Shown: positions 16,910 to 26,747, numbered from the stretch's first letter. The stretch: 64,000 bases of DNA from Alteromonas sp. ALT199 (GCF_018619335.1 NZ_JAHHDX010000132.1:1-64000); one strand, 5' to 3'. Made by a program: numbers and translations. The notes: a model not told the origin generated them from the sequence alone.

Positions 16910-18223
16910 ATGATTAGCGCTCAAGAGTTTATTGCCAGGCAAGACAGGCTGCTGGCACAGTGTCAGCCAAACAGTGTGTGTATAGTACCTGCCGCTGGGC
17001 TGGTAACGCGAAGCCGAGACACCGAGTATACCTTTAGACAAGACAGCGACTTTTGGTATTTAACGGGTTTTGAAGAGCCTGATGCATGGTTAATATTGTC
17101 TAATCATCCTCGCTACGGCGAGAGCTATCGCGCAATGGTGGTTCAGGAAAAAGACAAAAGCGCTGAATTTTGGCACGGTAAGCGCCTCGGTGCTGAAGCT
17201 GCGCTTTCTCGATTTAGCCTAGATGAAGCGTTTGAATTAGATGAATTAGAAGAAGCCTTGTTAGCGTCTATTCAAGGGCAAGACAACGTGTACTTTTCAT
17301 TAGGTCATAACAAACTTAATGACAGATTATTTACAGAAGCTCTCAATACTTTGCGTGAAGCGCCAAAAGAATCATTAGCGCCTGGTGCGGTACACGATTT
17401 ACGCCCCCAACTGCATGAAATGCGGCTGTTTAAGTCTGCCTGTGAAGTGGCAATGATGAAAGCGGCGGGGGAAATTAGTGCCCGAGCTCACAAACGCGCT
17501 ATGCGGTTTGCTTCTCCTGGCTGTTTTGAATATCAGCTAGAAGCTGAAATTCACCATGAGTTTGCTATGGCTGGTGCGCGTTCTCCGGCTTACAGCACGA
17601 TTGTAGGAAGCGGTGATAACGCCTGTATTTTGCATTACACACAAAACAATGCGCAGGTAAGCGACGGTGATTTGATCTTGATCGATGCCGGCGCAGAATA
17701 TCAAGGCTATGCTGCAGACATTACCCGAACATTTCCTGCAAATGGTAAGTTCAGTCACGCTCAGCGTGAAATTTACAGTGTTGTACTGAAAGCGCAAAAA
17801 AGCGTATTGGATATGCTAGCGCCCGGCGTAACGCTTTCTGAAGCAATGCTGCACAGCGCGGAAATTATTACTGAAGGTTTAGTTGACCTTGGTGTTTTAG
17901 AAGGTAGTGTTGCTGAGAACCTTGAGAACGAAAGCTGGCGCCAGTTTTATATGCACGGGTTAGGTCACTTTTTAGGGCTAGACGTGCACGATGTAGGTAA
18001 TTACAAAATAAACGGCCAAGACCGCCCACTAAAGCCCGGAATGGTTATAACGGTAGAGCCGGGTATTTATATCAGTCAAGACAGTGGAGCACCCGATAAA
18101 TACAAGGGCATAGGTGTTCGCATAGAGGACGATGTGGTTATCACAGCATCGGGTGTGGAAATTCTTACATCTGACGTGCCTAAAGAGATTGACGAAATCG
18201 AATCACTAATGGCGAAAAATTAA
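16910..18223 (+). CDS. pepP: Xaa-Pro aminopeptidase P
   Basis: It removes N-terminal residues that precede proline. At 437 residues it matches E. coli PepP. The N-terminal creatinase-like domain spans about residues 1-170 (FWYLTGFEEPDAW). The pita-bread catalytic domain carries the dinuclear-metal ligands in DAGAEYQGYAADITRTF (two Asp), HGLGHFLGLDVHD (His), VEPGIYI (Glu) and RIEDDVVI (Glu). It is likely cotranscribed with the ygfB-like gene and the two ubiquinone hydroxylase genes; 45 bases separate it from ubiH. Confidence 0.96.
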   Translation: MISAQEFIARQDRLLAQCQPNSVCIVPAAGLVTRSRDTEYTFRQDSDFWYLTGFEEPDAWLILSNHPRYGESYRAMVVQEKDKSAEFWHGKRLGAEAALSRFSLDEAFELDELEEALLASIQGQDNVYFSLGHNKLNDRLFTEALNTLREAPKESLAPGAVHDLRPQLHEMRLFKSACEVAMMKAAGEISARAHKRAMRFASPGCFEYQLEAEIHHEFAMAGARSPAYSTIVGSGDNACILHYTQNNAQVSDGDLILIDAGAEYQGYAADITRTFPANGKFSHAQREIYSVVLKAQKSVLDMLAPGVTLSEAMLHSAEIITEGLVDLGVLEGSVAENLENESWRQFYMHGLGHFLGLDVHDVGNYKINGQDRPLKPGMVITVEPGIYISQDSGAPDKYKGIGVRIEDDVVITASGVEILTSDVPKEIDEIESLMAKN

Positions 18224-18268
18224 AACAACAAAAAGCGCTAAAGCTAAAGCGACGGGAAGACAAATATA

Positions 18269-19657
18269 GTGGAATCGGCAGCGGTTGATGTAGTTATTAT
18301 TGGTGGTGGGATTGTAGGAACCGTGCTTGCTAAAGCACTTTGTGAAAACATTTCTCTTAAAAAGTCCGAGGGTAAAAATACCGGATTGAGTGTCGCACTT
18401 ATTGACGCTGCAGACCCAAAAGAAATGGCACCCTCTCACAATGACTTTAACCCGTTTACCGATACACGAGTTATTGCGTTAGCAAGACGTACGGTTAACG
18501 AATTAGCCGATGTTGGTTTAAGCCTTGACGACTTAGCCAAGCAGCACAACGGCGAACTACCGCCCAAAATAAAGCAAATAGAAGTTAGCGATAAAGGTCA
18601 CCTTGGCCTTTTAAACCTGCATAGCCAAGATTATCACATCGACGCGTTCGGCCAGGTGGTAAGTTTAAGCGCACTCACGCGCTTAGCAGCAAATGCGAGT
18701 ACTGCTTATCAGCATATAGCGCCAGCAAAAGTAACAGGGGTTGAACAGCACAGCGACCATGTAGACGTATTGCTAGATAGTGGAGATGTACTAACCACTA
18801 AGCTGCTAATACTCGCAGATGGCGGGCGTTCAGGTTTAGCCGAGCGTGTGGGTATTGCTAAAACCGTAAGCGACTATCATCAAACCGCTATTGTATTTAA
18901 TGTGCATATGCAAATGCCTCATGAAAATAAAGCGTACGAACGCTTTACCGATTCTGGCCCCCTTGCTTTTCTACCCTTTGATAGTGAAATTAACGACGTA
19001 AAGGCGAATGGCAATGGTTTTTCAGTGGTGTGGACGCTAGAAACTCAAGCCGCTAGAGCACTTATGGAAATGGATAAAGCGTCGTTTGTTAAAGCGCTTC
19101 AACACGCTTTCGGCTATCGTCAGGGCAAAATACTAAGAGTGAGTGACACGGCTAGCTATCCTTTGGCGCTGACTAAAGCCCAGCAAGTTACCAGCCACCG
19201 AACGGTAGTAGTGGGGAACGCTGCGCAAGCCCTACATCCTATAGCAGGGCAGGGGTTCAATTTAGGCTTACGCGATTTGAGTGCCTTAGTATGTATATTA
19301 AAAAGAGAATCTGTATTAAAAAACGCTGCATCTGAGCTTTCTAAATCGCAAGCTTTTACGCAAGAAAACGCTCAAAAATCGCAATCGGAAGGTAGCGATG
19401 ACCACTTTGACGCTGGCGCTTTTAGTATCATTCAGCGCTATGCGAACGAGCGTAAGAAAGACCGAGATAATACGATTGCGCTTACCGATACCTTAGTGCG
19501 AACTTTCTCCAACCAGTATTTTCCTACCGTCATAGGCCGCAACGTTTCCTTACTTGCATTAAGTATGATGCCGCAAGCGAAGAAAACCTTTGTAAAGCAC
19601 ACCACAGGTTATGGCGTAACACCACACGGAAATAGAGATAACAATGCAGCATGTTGA
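18269..19657 (+). CDS. ubiH: 2-octaprenyl-6-methoxyphenol hydroxylase, ubiquinone synthesis
   Basis: An FAD monooxygenase of the UbiH/COQ6 family acting in ring hydroxylation of ubiquinone. The dinucleotide motif GGGIVG starts near residue 12. The mid-domain has DGGRSGLAE, and the FAD/ribityl motif appears as GNAAQALHPIAGQGFNLG, with asparagine-alanine in place of the more usual GDAA. At 462 residues it is about 60-70 longer than E. coli UbiH. The excess includes a low-complexity, Ser/Lys/Gln-rich insert at about residues 345-390. The start is a GTG. The 3' end overlaps ubiI by 14 bases. Confidence 0.9.
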   Translation: MESAAVDVVIIGGGIVGTVLAKALCENISLKKSEGKNTGLSVALIDAADPKEMAPSHNDFNPFTDTRVIALARRTVNELADVGLSLDDLAKQHNGELPPKIKQIEVSDKGHLGLLNLHSQDYHIDAFGQVVSLSALTRLAANASTAYQHIAPAKVTGVEQHSDHVDVLLDSGDVLTTKLLILADGGRSGLAERVGIAKTVSDYHQTAIVFNVHMQMPHENKAYERFTDSGPLAFLPFDSEINDVKANGNGFSVVWTLETQAARALMEMDKASFVKALQHAFGYRQGKILRVSDTASYPLALTKAQQVTSHRTVVVGNAAQALHPIAGQGFNLGLRDLSALVCILKRESVLKNAASELSKSQAFTQENAQKSQSEGSDDHFDAGAFSIIQRYANERKKDRDNTIALTDTLVRTFSNQYFPTVIGRNVSLLALSMMPQAKKTFVKHTTGYGVTPHGNRDNNAAC

Positions 19658-20816
19658 TATAGCAATAGTGGGCGGTGGAATTGTAGGGTTAACCCTAGCC
19701 GCAGCGCTAAAAGACAGTGAACTAAATATAGCGGTTATTGATAAGTCGCCCTGTTATCAGGTGCTTGCAGATAAACCAACGGCGCGTGTTAGCGCAATCA
19801 ATCAAGCTAATATTAAAGCGTTGCAACAGTTTGATGTGTGGCCTCATTTACAGCAAGACCGCGCCAACCCCTACACTGCAATGCATGTGTGGGACAAAGA
19901 CAGTTTTGGCGATATACATTTTTCGTGTGATGAGATGGGTAGCGATACCCTAGGAGTAATCGTTGAGAATCAAGCATTGGTGAATGCACTTGCTAAGTCG
20001 GTAGAGGCTCAGCCTAATGTGCAGGTAGTCACTACGGGTATTGAAAGGGTACTTGCTGGCCCAAACCAAACCATGCTAATGCTTGATAACGACGACGTAT
20101 TAAGCTGCAGATTGCTTGTAGGTGCAGATGGTGCAAATTCGTTTGTAAGGAAGCAGGCTGGCTTGGCAATTACCTTTAAAGATTATGAGCATACGGCCAT
20201 TGTAGCTAATATAAAAACCGATGAGCCGCACAACAATGTGGCGCGACAAGCGTTTACGCCCACAGGGCCGCTAGCGCTGCTTCCAATGTGCGAACCAAAT
20301 GTGTGTTCAATTGTGTGGTCGCAAACGCCAGAACAAGCAAGCGTGCTAATGGCACTCGACGATGACGCTTTTTGTCACGCTTTAACCGCCGCAAGCAATA
20401 GCGTTCTAGGCACTATCTCGCTTGAAACCGAGCGCGCCGCGTTTCCGCTCACCATGCGCTATGCAAGGCAGTGGGCCAAAGATGGGGTAGCGCTGGTGGG
20501 CGATGCAGCGCATACCATTCACCCGCTTGCCGGGCAGGGAGCAAACCTGGGTATGCAAGATGCCCTAGCGCTGGCTGAATCACTAAGCAGCCTAAGTAAT
20601 GCTGGTAAAGATATAGGTTTATACAAGCACCTGCGCAGCTACGAGCGCAGCCGGAAAACAGAAGCCACGAAAATGATAGCAGCAATGGATGGCTTCAAGT
20701 TCTTGTTCGACGGCAACGACCCTCTCAAAAAACTAGTTCGCGGCATAGGGCTTTCAGCCACCGACAAACTCACAACCATTAAAAACGCTTTCGTCAGCCA
20801 CGCCATGGGCCTTTAA
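19644..20816 (+). CDS. ubiI: 2-octaprenylphenol hydroxylase (UbiI/VisC family)
   Basis: The second FAD hydroxylase of ubiquinone synthesis, 390 residues, paralogous to its neighbour. It shows GGGIVGLTLAAAL at the N-terminus, GADGANSFVRKQAG in the middle, and the intact motif GDAAHTIHPLAGQGANLGMQ. Family knowledge assigns UbiI to C5 hydroxylation, but UbiF- and UbiL-type activities are hard to tell apart by sequence, so the exact position is inferred from synteny with E. coli visC. Directly after the stop begins a REP-like repeat cluster. Confidence 0.9.
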   Translation: MQHVDIAIVGGGIVGLTLAAALKDSELNIAVIDKSPCYQVLADKPTARVSAINQANIKALQQFDVWPHLQQDRANPYTAMHVWDKDSFGDIHFSCDEMGSDTLGVIVENQALVNALAKSVEAQPNVQVVTTGIERVLAGPNQTMLMLDNDDVLSCRLLVGADGANSFVRKQAGLAITFKDYEHTAIVANIKTDEPHNNVARQAFTPTGPLALLPMCEPNVCSIVWSQTPEQASVLMALDDDAFCHALTAASNSVLGTISLETERAAFPLTMRYARQWAKDGVALVGDAAHTIHPLAGQGANLGMQDALALAESLSSLSNAGKDIGLYKHLRSYERSRKTEATKMIAAMDGFKFLFDGNDPLKKLVRGIGLSATDKLTTIKNAFVSHAMGL

Positions 20817-20828
20817 ACCCAAAAAATA

Positions 20829-20926
20829 ATGGGGTCAGAGTACATTTCACAGCGTCAAGTATGGGGTCAGAGTACATTATTTCGATTTTACGCTGAGCAA
20901 AACTAAGTAATGTACTCTGACCCCAT
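20829..20926. repeat. REP-like element cluster, core GGGGTCAGAGTACATT
   Basis: Two direct copies of ATGGGGTCAGAGTACATT lie at 20829-20846 and 20861-20878. An inverted copy at 20909-20926 makes a perfect 19-bp stem with the second copy (20861-20879 with 20908-20926, loop 28 bases). A related half-element recurs at 25877. Such units are typical of REP sequences mobilised by RAYT (TnpA-REP) transposases. No such transposase is in the window. The hairpin could also end transcription of the ubi operon. Confidence 0.75.
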
Positions 20927-21003
20927 TCTTGCACTCTTGGCATTGAGATAGTTAGCGGTAAAGGATACTCTTTGATATCCTTTTTTATTTGCACCAACGG
21001 CTT

Positions 21004-22704
21004 ATGACTATTTCTCTTTGCAAACCTTATCGTGCCTTGTCTTTCGCTTGCGCTTCTCTGCTTACCGCTACTCTTTCTATTAGCTTAGCAAGTGCCGAAA
21101 CTACTACTAAAAACGCTGGTGGACTATCTTCGGCAACGCTAGCAAGTGAGAAAATGGAGCTGAATAACACCGCTATTGATTTAGGCGTTTATCGCGAGCA
21201 CGTTAAAACATTGGCTAGTGATGAGTTCGAAGGGCGAGGGCCGTTATCAAAAGGCGAGAAGAAAACCGTAGAATACTTGGTAGCAGAGTATAAGAAGTTA
21301 GGGCTAAAACCGGCTTTTGGTGATAGTTACACGCAAGCTGTGCCACTCGCCAAAATAACGCCTAGCAATATGAGTTCATTAAGCATTGGTGAGCTTTCTT
21401 TTGAGTCGGGAAGTGAGTTTACTGCTCGAACACAGCGTATAGTAAATGAATACTCACTAACTGATAGTGAGTTGATTTTTGTGGGGTACGGTATAAATGC
21501 GCCTGAGTATAACTGGAATGATTACGTTGGCCTTAATGTAAAAGGTAAAACGGTTGTAATGCTGGTAAACGACCCAGGTTTTGCTTCTAAAGATCCAAAT
21601 CTGTTTCAAGGCAATGCCATGACCTATTACGGCCGATGGACATACAAATACGAAGAAGCCGCTAGGCAGGGCGCAGAAGCTGTCTTCATTGTTCATGAAA
21701 CCATGCCTGCTGGCTACGGCTGGGGCGTTGTTGAAAACTCAAATTCTAATACTAAGTTTAGCCTAGTTGATGACAATAATAATGCGTCACAAGTAGGCGT
21801 AATGGGGTGGCTTCACCTTAATGCTGCCAGAACGCTTTTTGAAAAAGCCGGCTTAGATTACGGCGAGCTCAAAAGAAAAGCATCCAAGCCTGGCTTCACG
21901 CCTATCTCTTTAAACACCAAAGCTTCACTAAAATTCACTAATGCTATCGAGCATGCTGAATCGCAGAATGTTGCCGGTATTATAGAAGGCACCTCAAAGC
22001 CAGAAGAGTGGGTAATGCTGCATGCTCATTGGGATCACCTTGGAAAGGTAGAGAAGAACGGCAAAACTACTATTTACAATGGTGCGGTAGATAACGCATC
22101 TGGCACAGCTGGTGTGCTAACGCTGGCAGATGCGCTCTCAAAGCACAAAAATGGCTTTGCGCGTACGCTAATGTTTAGCGCATTTACCGCCGAGGAAACA
22201 GGGCTGTTAGGTGCTGATTATTTTGCAAATAACCCACCTGTACCTACTAAGAACATGGTAGCGTTTTTAAACATCGACGGCATGAACGTAAACGACGATG
22301 TTGACTATATCTTGCAGTATGGCGAAGGCTACTTATCTATTGAAGATGATTTAGCCATGGCTGCTGGGTTACAAGGGCGAACCGTTAAGATGGACCCGCG
22401 CCCTCAAAATGGCCTGTTCTTCCGCTCTGATCATTTCGCACTCGCAAAACAGGGCGTGCCCTCTATTTTGTTTATGAGCTTAGGCGATACCGACCCAAGT
22501 TTTATCGCTAAGCGCTATCACAAAGCCGATGATGACTATCTTCCAAGCTGGACCTTAGGGGGCGTAAAACAAGATCTCTCTCTTATTGGGACCATGCTTA
22601 CTCATTATGCTCAAGGTGATGTATGGCCTTACTGGAAGCGCGAAAGTGACTTTAAAGCAAAGCGTCTAGAGGCGTTGTCTGGTAGCGAAACTACCACCAA
22701 ATAA
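21004..22704 (+). CDS. secreted M28 family zinc aminopeptidase
   Basis: An exported metallopeptidase of about 566 residues. I prefer the ATG at 21004 over an in-frame TTG at 20989, because it opens directly into a signal peptide ending ASA. A PA insert domain fits residues of about 130-270. The M28 dizinc ligands are present in HAHWDHLG, GAVDNASGTAG, TAEETGLLG (Glu-Glu), NIDGMN and RSDHFALAKQGVP. It should cleave N-terminal residues from peptides in the periplasm or outside, which fits a particle-degrading marine lifestyle. It has no obvious operon partner. Confidence 0.9.
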   Translation: MTISLCKPYRALSFACASLLTATLSISLASAETTTKNAGGLSSATLASEKMELNNTAIDLGVYREHVKTLASDEFEGRGPLSKGEKKTVEYLVAEYKKLGLKPAFGDSYTQAVPLAKITPSNMSSLSIGELSFESGSEFTARTQRIVNEYSLTDSELIFVGYGINAPEYNWNDYVGLNVKGKTVVMLVNDPGFASKDPNLFQGNAMTYYGRWTYKYEEAARQGAEAVFIVHETMPAGYGWGVVENSNSNTKFSLVDDNNNASQVGVMGWLHLNAARTLFEKAGLDYGELKRKASKPGFTPISLNTKASLKFTNAIEHAESQNVAGIIEGTSKPEEWVMLHAHWDHLGKVEKNGKTTIYNGAVDNASGTAGVLTLADALSKHKNGFARTLMFSAFTAEETGLLGADYFANNPPVPTKNMVAFLNIDGMNVNDDVDYILQYGEGYLSIEDDLAMAAGLQGRTVKMDPRPQNGLFFRSDHFALAKQGVPSILFMSLGDTDPSFIAKRYHKADDDYLPSWTLGGVKQDLSLIGTMLTHYAQGDVWPYWKRESDFKAKRLEALSGSETTTK

Positions 22705-22756
22705 AAAACGCTTGAACGGCATGTAGTAAATTGATCTTAAAGGTAAAGCGACGCTA

Positions 22757-23632
22757 ATGAGTTGGGCATTATTCACATTGGGCGCGGTAATCATGCAAAC
22801 CGTGCGTAATGCGCTGCAAAGCAAACTAAGTAGTTCAGTTAACACCTCTGGTGTTACGCTATCACGCTTTATCTTGGCTCCGCCCATAGCCCTTGTTTAT
22901 TTGCTTATTCTCTATAGCAGTAGTGCAAGCCAACTGCCGCAATTTACGGGCTCATTCATAGTTGTGATTTTGTGCGCTTCACTACTTCAAATAGCGGCCA
23001 CCTCGCTCATGGTGATTTTGTTTAAGCAGAAGAACTTTGCCATAGGGGCTGGCCTAGCGAAAAGTGAGGCCTTGGTTGCGGGCGTGGTTGGCATGCTCTT
23101 TTTTGGCAGTTACTTAACGCCCCTTGGCTGGGCGGGTATAGTTATAGGCGGAGTCGCAGTATTTGTTTTAAGCAGTGGTAACAGGCTTCAAGGCATTAGT
23201 TTGAAAACCATGGTGCTTGGCCTTGCCTGTGGTACCTGTTTTGCTTTAACGTCATTGCTAGTGCGCGAAGCTAGCCACATGCTCACTATACAATACACCC
23301 TTGCCGCTGCTTGGGTTTTACTATGGGTGCTATGCGTACAGGCAATAGCGCTGAGCGGGTATATTGCTTTAACTAAACCATTTGTGTTTAAGCAGTTACT
23401 AAACGCTAAAAAGCAGGTGCTAGCAATAAGTATGGTTAGCTGTTTGGGTTCTATTTGCTGGTTTACTGCCATGGCGCTGCAGCATGTAGCGCTAGTTAAA
23501 ACACTTGGGCAGTTAGAGGTTTTGCTCACCCTGTTGTTATCCCATTACTGGCTAAAGAACGCGGTAACGCGTAGAGAAATTATAGGGCTTTTGCTTATTG
23601 GCGTTGCCGCCGTCATGGTGATGTGGGCATAG
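22757..23632 (+). CDS. DMT superfamily (EamA) transporter
   Basis: A 291-residue inner-membrane protein with about ten hydrophobic helices in two EamA repeats. Features are AKSEALVAGVVGMLFFGS in the first repeat and KTLGQLEVLLTLLLSHYWL in the second, where the RxxEP-like region is replaced by LGQLEV. EamA proteins export amino acids, nucleosides or other metabolites, but the substrate here is unknown. It starts 52 bases after the peptidase stop. Cotranscription is possible. Confidence 0.85.
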   Translation: MSWALFTLGAVIMQTVRNALQSKLSSSVNTSGVTLSRFILAPPIALVYLLILYSSSASQLPQFTGSFIVVILCASLLQIAATSLMVILFKQKNFAIGAGLAKSEALVAGVVGMLFFGSYLTPLGWAGIVIGGVAVFVLSSGNRLQGISLKTMVLGLACGTCFALTSLLVREASHMLTIQYTLAAAWVLLWVLCVQAIALSGYIALTKPFVFKQLLNAKKQVLAISMVSCLGSICWFTAMALQHVALVKTLGQLEVLLTLLLSHYWLKNAVTRREIIGLLLIGVAAVMVMWA

Positions 23633-23706
23633 TGTCGAGTAAATTGTTTTTTCAGTCAGTGTTCGAAAGCGTGAATACTGACGCGATTTAAGAGTGTAGA
23701 GAAGTT

Positions 23707-24747
23707 TTGAAATATATCATTGGGCTTATCATATTTGCGGCGCTAAGCGCTTGCAGCACCAACTTAATTAAAGATAGCACTAAAAGCAATAACTCAGTTG
23801 TTGCAAACGAAAGCAATGTAACGCCTGCATTTCAACTGGTTACTTTAGGTGATACTGGCGGTATTAAGGATGGCAATTTAAGTGCGTTTCTGCTGAGAAG
23901 TTTAGATGAAGAAAACTACATAGCCTTGGACGCGGGAACGATTGTGAATGGTATTGATGCAGCACTGGAATTAAACGCTTTCAAAGAGCTTAAAAGTGCA
24001 CCCGACGCAGACCTCAAGGCTAACGGTAATATATTGCATAATCATGTTGCAGCCTACTTAATTAGTCATGGGCATTTAGACCATGTAGCAGGTTTACTTG
24101 TTGCATCACCAGACGACAGCAACAAGCCAATCTATGCGCTTAAGTCGGTAAATGACACTATGGGCGCCACATATTTTAATTGGCAAGCGTGGGCAAATTT
24201 TACTAACAGAGGCGTTGAGCCAAAACTAAACAAATACGATGTTATCGACTTAGCGCCTCAGCAGACAGCCTCAATTAAGGGGACAACACTGAAGGTAACG
24301 CCTTTTAGTTTAAGCCACCCGTTAGAGTCGACCGCATTCGTTATTGAAAGCGAAGAAGACATGTTTGTTTATTTCGGTGACACTGGCCCTGACGATGTAG
24401 AAAAAGAAGGGAAGTTGAACGCGGTTTGGCGCTACCTTGCGCAACAAATGCGAACGAAGACATTAAGAGGTATGGTTATTGAGGTGTCGTTTCCGAACAA
24501 TCGCCCTGATAACTTGTTATTTGGTCACCTTACGCCTAAATGGCTAATGCAGGAACTTACTCGGTTTCATAGCTTAGCTGAAGACAAGACGCAATTTTCT
24601 GCGATGAATATTGTGATAAGCCATATTAAATACAGCTTAAGAGCGGGAAAGCCCCCGCGCTCTGTAATAGCAGCCGAGCTGGAACAAGCCAACAAACTTG
24701 GCTTTAACTTCACGTTAGCAAAGCAAGGTCAGTCACTTGTTTTTTAG
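23707..24747 (+). CDS. cpdP: class II 3',5'-cyclic nucleotide phosphodiesterase lipoprotein
   Basis: It hydrolyses cAMP and possibly cGMP. The class II PDE signature is seen as SHGHLDHVAGL, with metal ligands His121, His123, Asp125 and His126 in a metallo-beta-lactamase-type fold. Later ligands fit YFGDTGPD and the C-terminal VISHIKYS. The N-terminus is a lipoprotein signal with the lipobox LSAC, so it is probably periplasmic or membrane-attached, as in the yeast-type/CpdP branch found in Vibrio. The start is a TTG at 23707. A periplasmic place would suit use of extracellular cAMP as a nutrient. Confidence 0.88.
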   Translation: MKYIIGLIIFAALSACSTNLIKDSTKSNNSVVANESNVTPAFQLVTLGDTGGIKDGNLSAFLLRSLDEENYIALDAGTIVNGIDAALELNAFKELKSAPDADLKANGNILHNHVAAYLISHGHLDHVAGLLVASPDDSNKPIYALKSVNDTMGATYFNWQAWANFTNRGVEPKLNKYDVIDLAPQQTASIKGTTLKVTPFSLSHPLESTAFVIESEEDMFVYFGDTGPDDVEKEGKLNAVWRYLAQQMRTKTLRGMVIEVSFPNNRPDNLLFGHLTPKWLMQELTRFHSLAEDKTQFSAMNIVISHIKYSLRAGKPPRSVIAAELEQANKLGFNFTLAKQGQSLVF

Positions 24748-24751
24748 TTGG

Positions 24752-24777
24752 GTTTAGCGAACTGTCGTTTGCTAAAC
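24752..24777 (+). terminator. hairpin after cpdP, weak terminator candidate
   Basis: GTTTAGC (24752-24758) and GCTAAAC (24771-24777) pair, and the inner AAC/GTT extends the stem. Only ATTTT follows, so termination may be partial. Confidence 0.4.
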
Positions 24778-24912
24778 ACCATTTTAATCAAACTGTTATA
24801 TATACTTTCGTCGATTTTCTCTGTTGAACGATTAAATTCTGTGTAGGTAATCTCTCAAAATTTTTGCTAGCTGTTACACTTACTTCATAATCGTAAATAA
24901 AGGAAACACGTA

Positions 24913-25845
24913 ATGTCAGAGAGAAAGTTTAGATTAGTTACCCGAAGTGATTTTGACGGGCTAGTATGCGCAGTCTTACTAAAAGACTTAGACATGATTG
25001 ATGATATTTTGTTTGTGCACCCTAAAGACATGCAGGACGGCAAAATAGACATTACAGAGAACGACATTACAACTAACTTGCCTTATGTTGAAGGCTGCTA
25101 TTTAGCTTTTGACCATCACCTTAGCGAAACCGTGCGAAACGCCAGCGATATCGAGAATCATATTATCGACCCGGAGGCACCCTCAGCCGCACGAGTAGTG
25201 TATGACTATTATGGCGGAGCCGAGAAATTCCCTAATATATCTGTAGATATGATGGAAGCGGTTGATAAAGGCGACTCAGCACAGTTTTCAAAAGAAGAGA
25301 TTCTAGAGCCTACCGACTGGGTGCTTATGAATTTCATTATGGACGCGCGTACTGGGCTTGGCCGTTTCAGAGATTTTAAAATTTCAAACTATCAGTTAAT
25401 GATGAAGCTGATTGATGCGTGTAAAGACCACAGCATTGAAGAAATACTGCAAATGGAAGATGTGGCTGAGCGCGTAAGTTTGTATCACGAGCACAACGAA
25501 ATGGCGAAGGCACAAATAGCTAAGTGCTCTACCGTACACAATAACCTTGTGGTACTCGATTTAACCGAAGAAGAGACCATTTACGCCACAAACCGTTTCG
25601 TTATTTACGCCATGTACTCAGACTGCAACATTTCCATTCACAAGATGTGGGGGCTTAAAAAGCAGAACGTGGTGTTTGCGATTGGTAAGTCTATTACAAA
25701 TCGTAGTTCTAACACCAATGTGGGTGAGCTGTGTTTGAAATATGGTGGCGGCGGTCACATGAATGCGGGTACCTGCCAGGTTGAAACCAGTAAGTCAGAA
25801 GCCGTGCTTAGCGAGCTTATCGACACCATCACAAGCGACGGTTAA
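24913..25845 (+). CDS. DHH family phosphoesterase
   Basis: A 310-residue protein of the DHH/DHHA1 phosphoesterase family, which includes nanoRNases, cyclic-dinucleotide phosphodiesterases and exopolyphosphatases. Metal-binding motifs are RSDFDGLVCA near residue 12, the eponymous FDHH near 65 and a DKGDSAQFS segment. The DHHA1 motif GGGGHMNAGTC lies near the C-terminus. The compact form is often annotated as exopolyphosphatase-like, but sequence alone cannot separate polyphosphate from oligonucleotide or pAp substrates. It ends before a REP-like hairpin shared with the convergent LysR gene. Confidence 0.85.
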   Translation: MSERKFRLVTRSDFDGLVCAVLLKDLDMIDDILFVHPKDMQDGKIDITENDITTNLPYVEGCYLAFDHHLSETVRNASDIENHIIDPEAPSAARVVYDYYGGAEKFPNISVDMMEAVDKGDSAQFSKEEILEPTDWVLMNFIMDARTGLGRFRDFKISNYQLMMKLIDACKDHSIEEILQMEDVAERVSLYHEHNEMAKAQIAKCSTVHNNLVVLDLTEEETIYATNRFVIYAMYSDCNISIHKMWGLKKQNVVFAIGKSITNRSSNTNVGELCLKYGGGGHMNAGTCQVETSKSEAVLSELIDTITSDG

Positions 25846-25866
25846 CGCGTAATAGCATACGGATGG

Positions 25867-25898
25867 AGGGGCAGAAAATGTACTCTGACCCCTTTTCT
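25867..25898. repeat. REP-like half element acting as terminator between convergent genes
   Basis: AATGTACTCTGACCCC (25877-25892) is an inverted copy of the repeat core seen at 20829-20926. It pairs imperfectly with GGGGCAGA just upstream, and TTTTCTTT follows. It is well placed to end transcription of the DHH gene. Confidence 0.65.
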
Positions 25899-26747
25899 TT
25901 ATTGCGTTAGGCGCACTTTGAAAAATTCTGCGAGGGTTTTGCTGATAACTGGGTGTTGGGTGTCTTGATTAAACAGGCAGATGTTGACCTTTCCTAGCTT
26001 GGGCAGGTGCGGGTGGTTTAGTACTGCTAAATTTGCCGGTAAGCTTGATTTTGCTAGTGCTGTAACGCCAAGGCCTTGTTGAATAGCTGCTACAAGGCCG
26101 CCCAAATCAGCATTGGTGTAGCTAATCTTCCAAGCGAAGGTTTGCTGCTTTAGCTGTTCAATTACCCGGCTTCTATACATACAGCCATCTGGCGCTAGCA
26201 CTAATGGAATATTATTTCCCACTAACGGGTGAGAAGTATCACCTACCCAAACCACATCATCCTCTATTACTACTTCGCCCTCGGTTTGTTCATCTGGGTT
26301 CACCAGTGCCAATATCAAATCGAAGTGATCTCGCTGAGACGGGTGAAGCAGATCGCGACTTAACGCCGATGTAACCTCTAACGATACATCTGGATAGCGC
26401 TTTGAAAACTCACCAATTAAGCCCGGTAATAGAGTAGAGGCAAATTCATTTGGAATGCCCAAACGTAATCTGCCGCTTAGTGGCGCAGGAGTAAGGCTTC
26501 GAAAGATATTGTCGTTAAGCTCTAGTAGCTCTTTCGCTTTTGGGTAAAGCCAGTTTCCATCGGCGCTAGGTACATGGCGTTGACCTACCTTGGTGAACAG
26601 CTTTCTGTCTAGCTGCGATTCAAGCTTTTTGATTTGCAAACTAATAGCAGGTTGAGAGCGACCCAAAAAGTCGCCAGCCTTTGCATAGCCACCAAGCTCA
26701 ATAACACTAACAAAGGTGCGTAAGGTATCTAGAGAAAGCTGTTTCAT
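25899..26747 (-). CDS. LysR family transcriptional regulator
   Basis: A 282-residue LysR-type regulator. The N-terminal winged helix-turn-helix covers about residues 1-60 (GYAKAGDFLGRSQPAISLQI), and a periplasmic-binding-like effector domain follows. The recognition helix contains the usual SQPAISLQIKKLE. No operon lies immediately divergent except the nag genes 428 bases away, so those are possible targets, but it may act at a distance. The inducer is unknown. Confidence 0.9.
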   Translation of the reverse strand: MKQLSLDTLRTFVSVIELGGYAKAGDFLGRSQPAISLQIKKLESQLDRKLFTKVGQRHVPSADGNWLYPKAKELLELNDNIFRSLTPAPLSGRLRLGIPNEFASTLLPGLIGEFSKRYPDVSLEVTSALSRDLLHPSQRDHFDLILALVNPDEQTEGEVVIEDDVVWVGDTSHPLVGNNIPLVLAPDGCMYRSRVIEQLKQQTFAWKISYTNADLGGLVAAIQQGLGVTALAKSSLPANLAVLNHPHLPKLGKVNICLFNQDTQHPVISKTLAEFFKVRLTQ

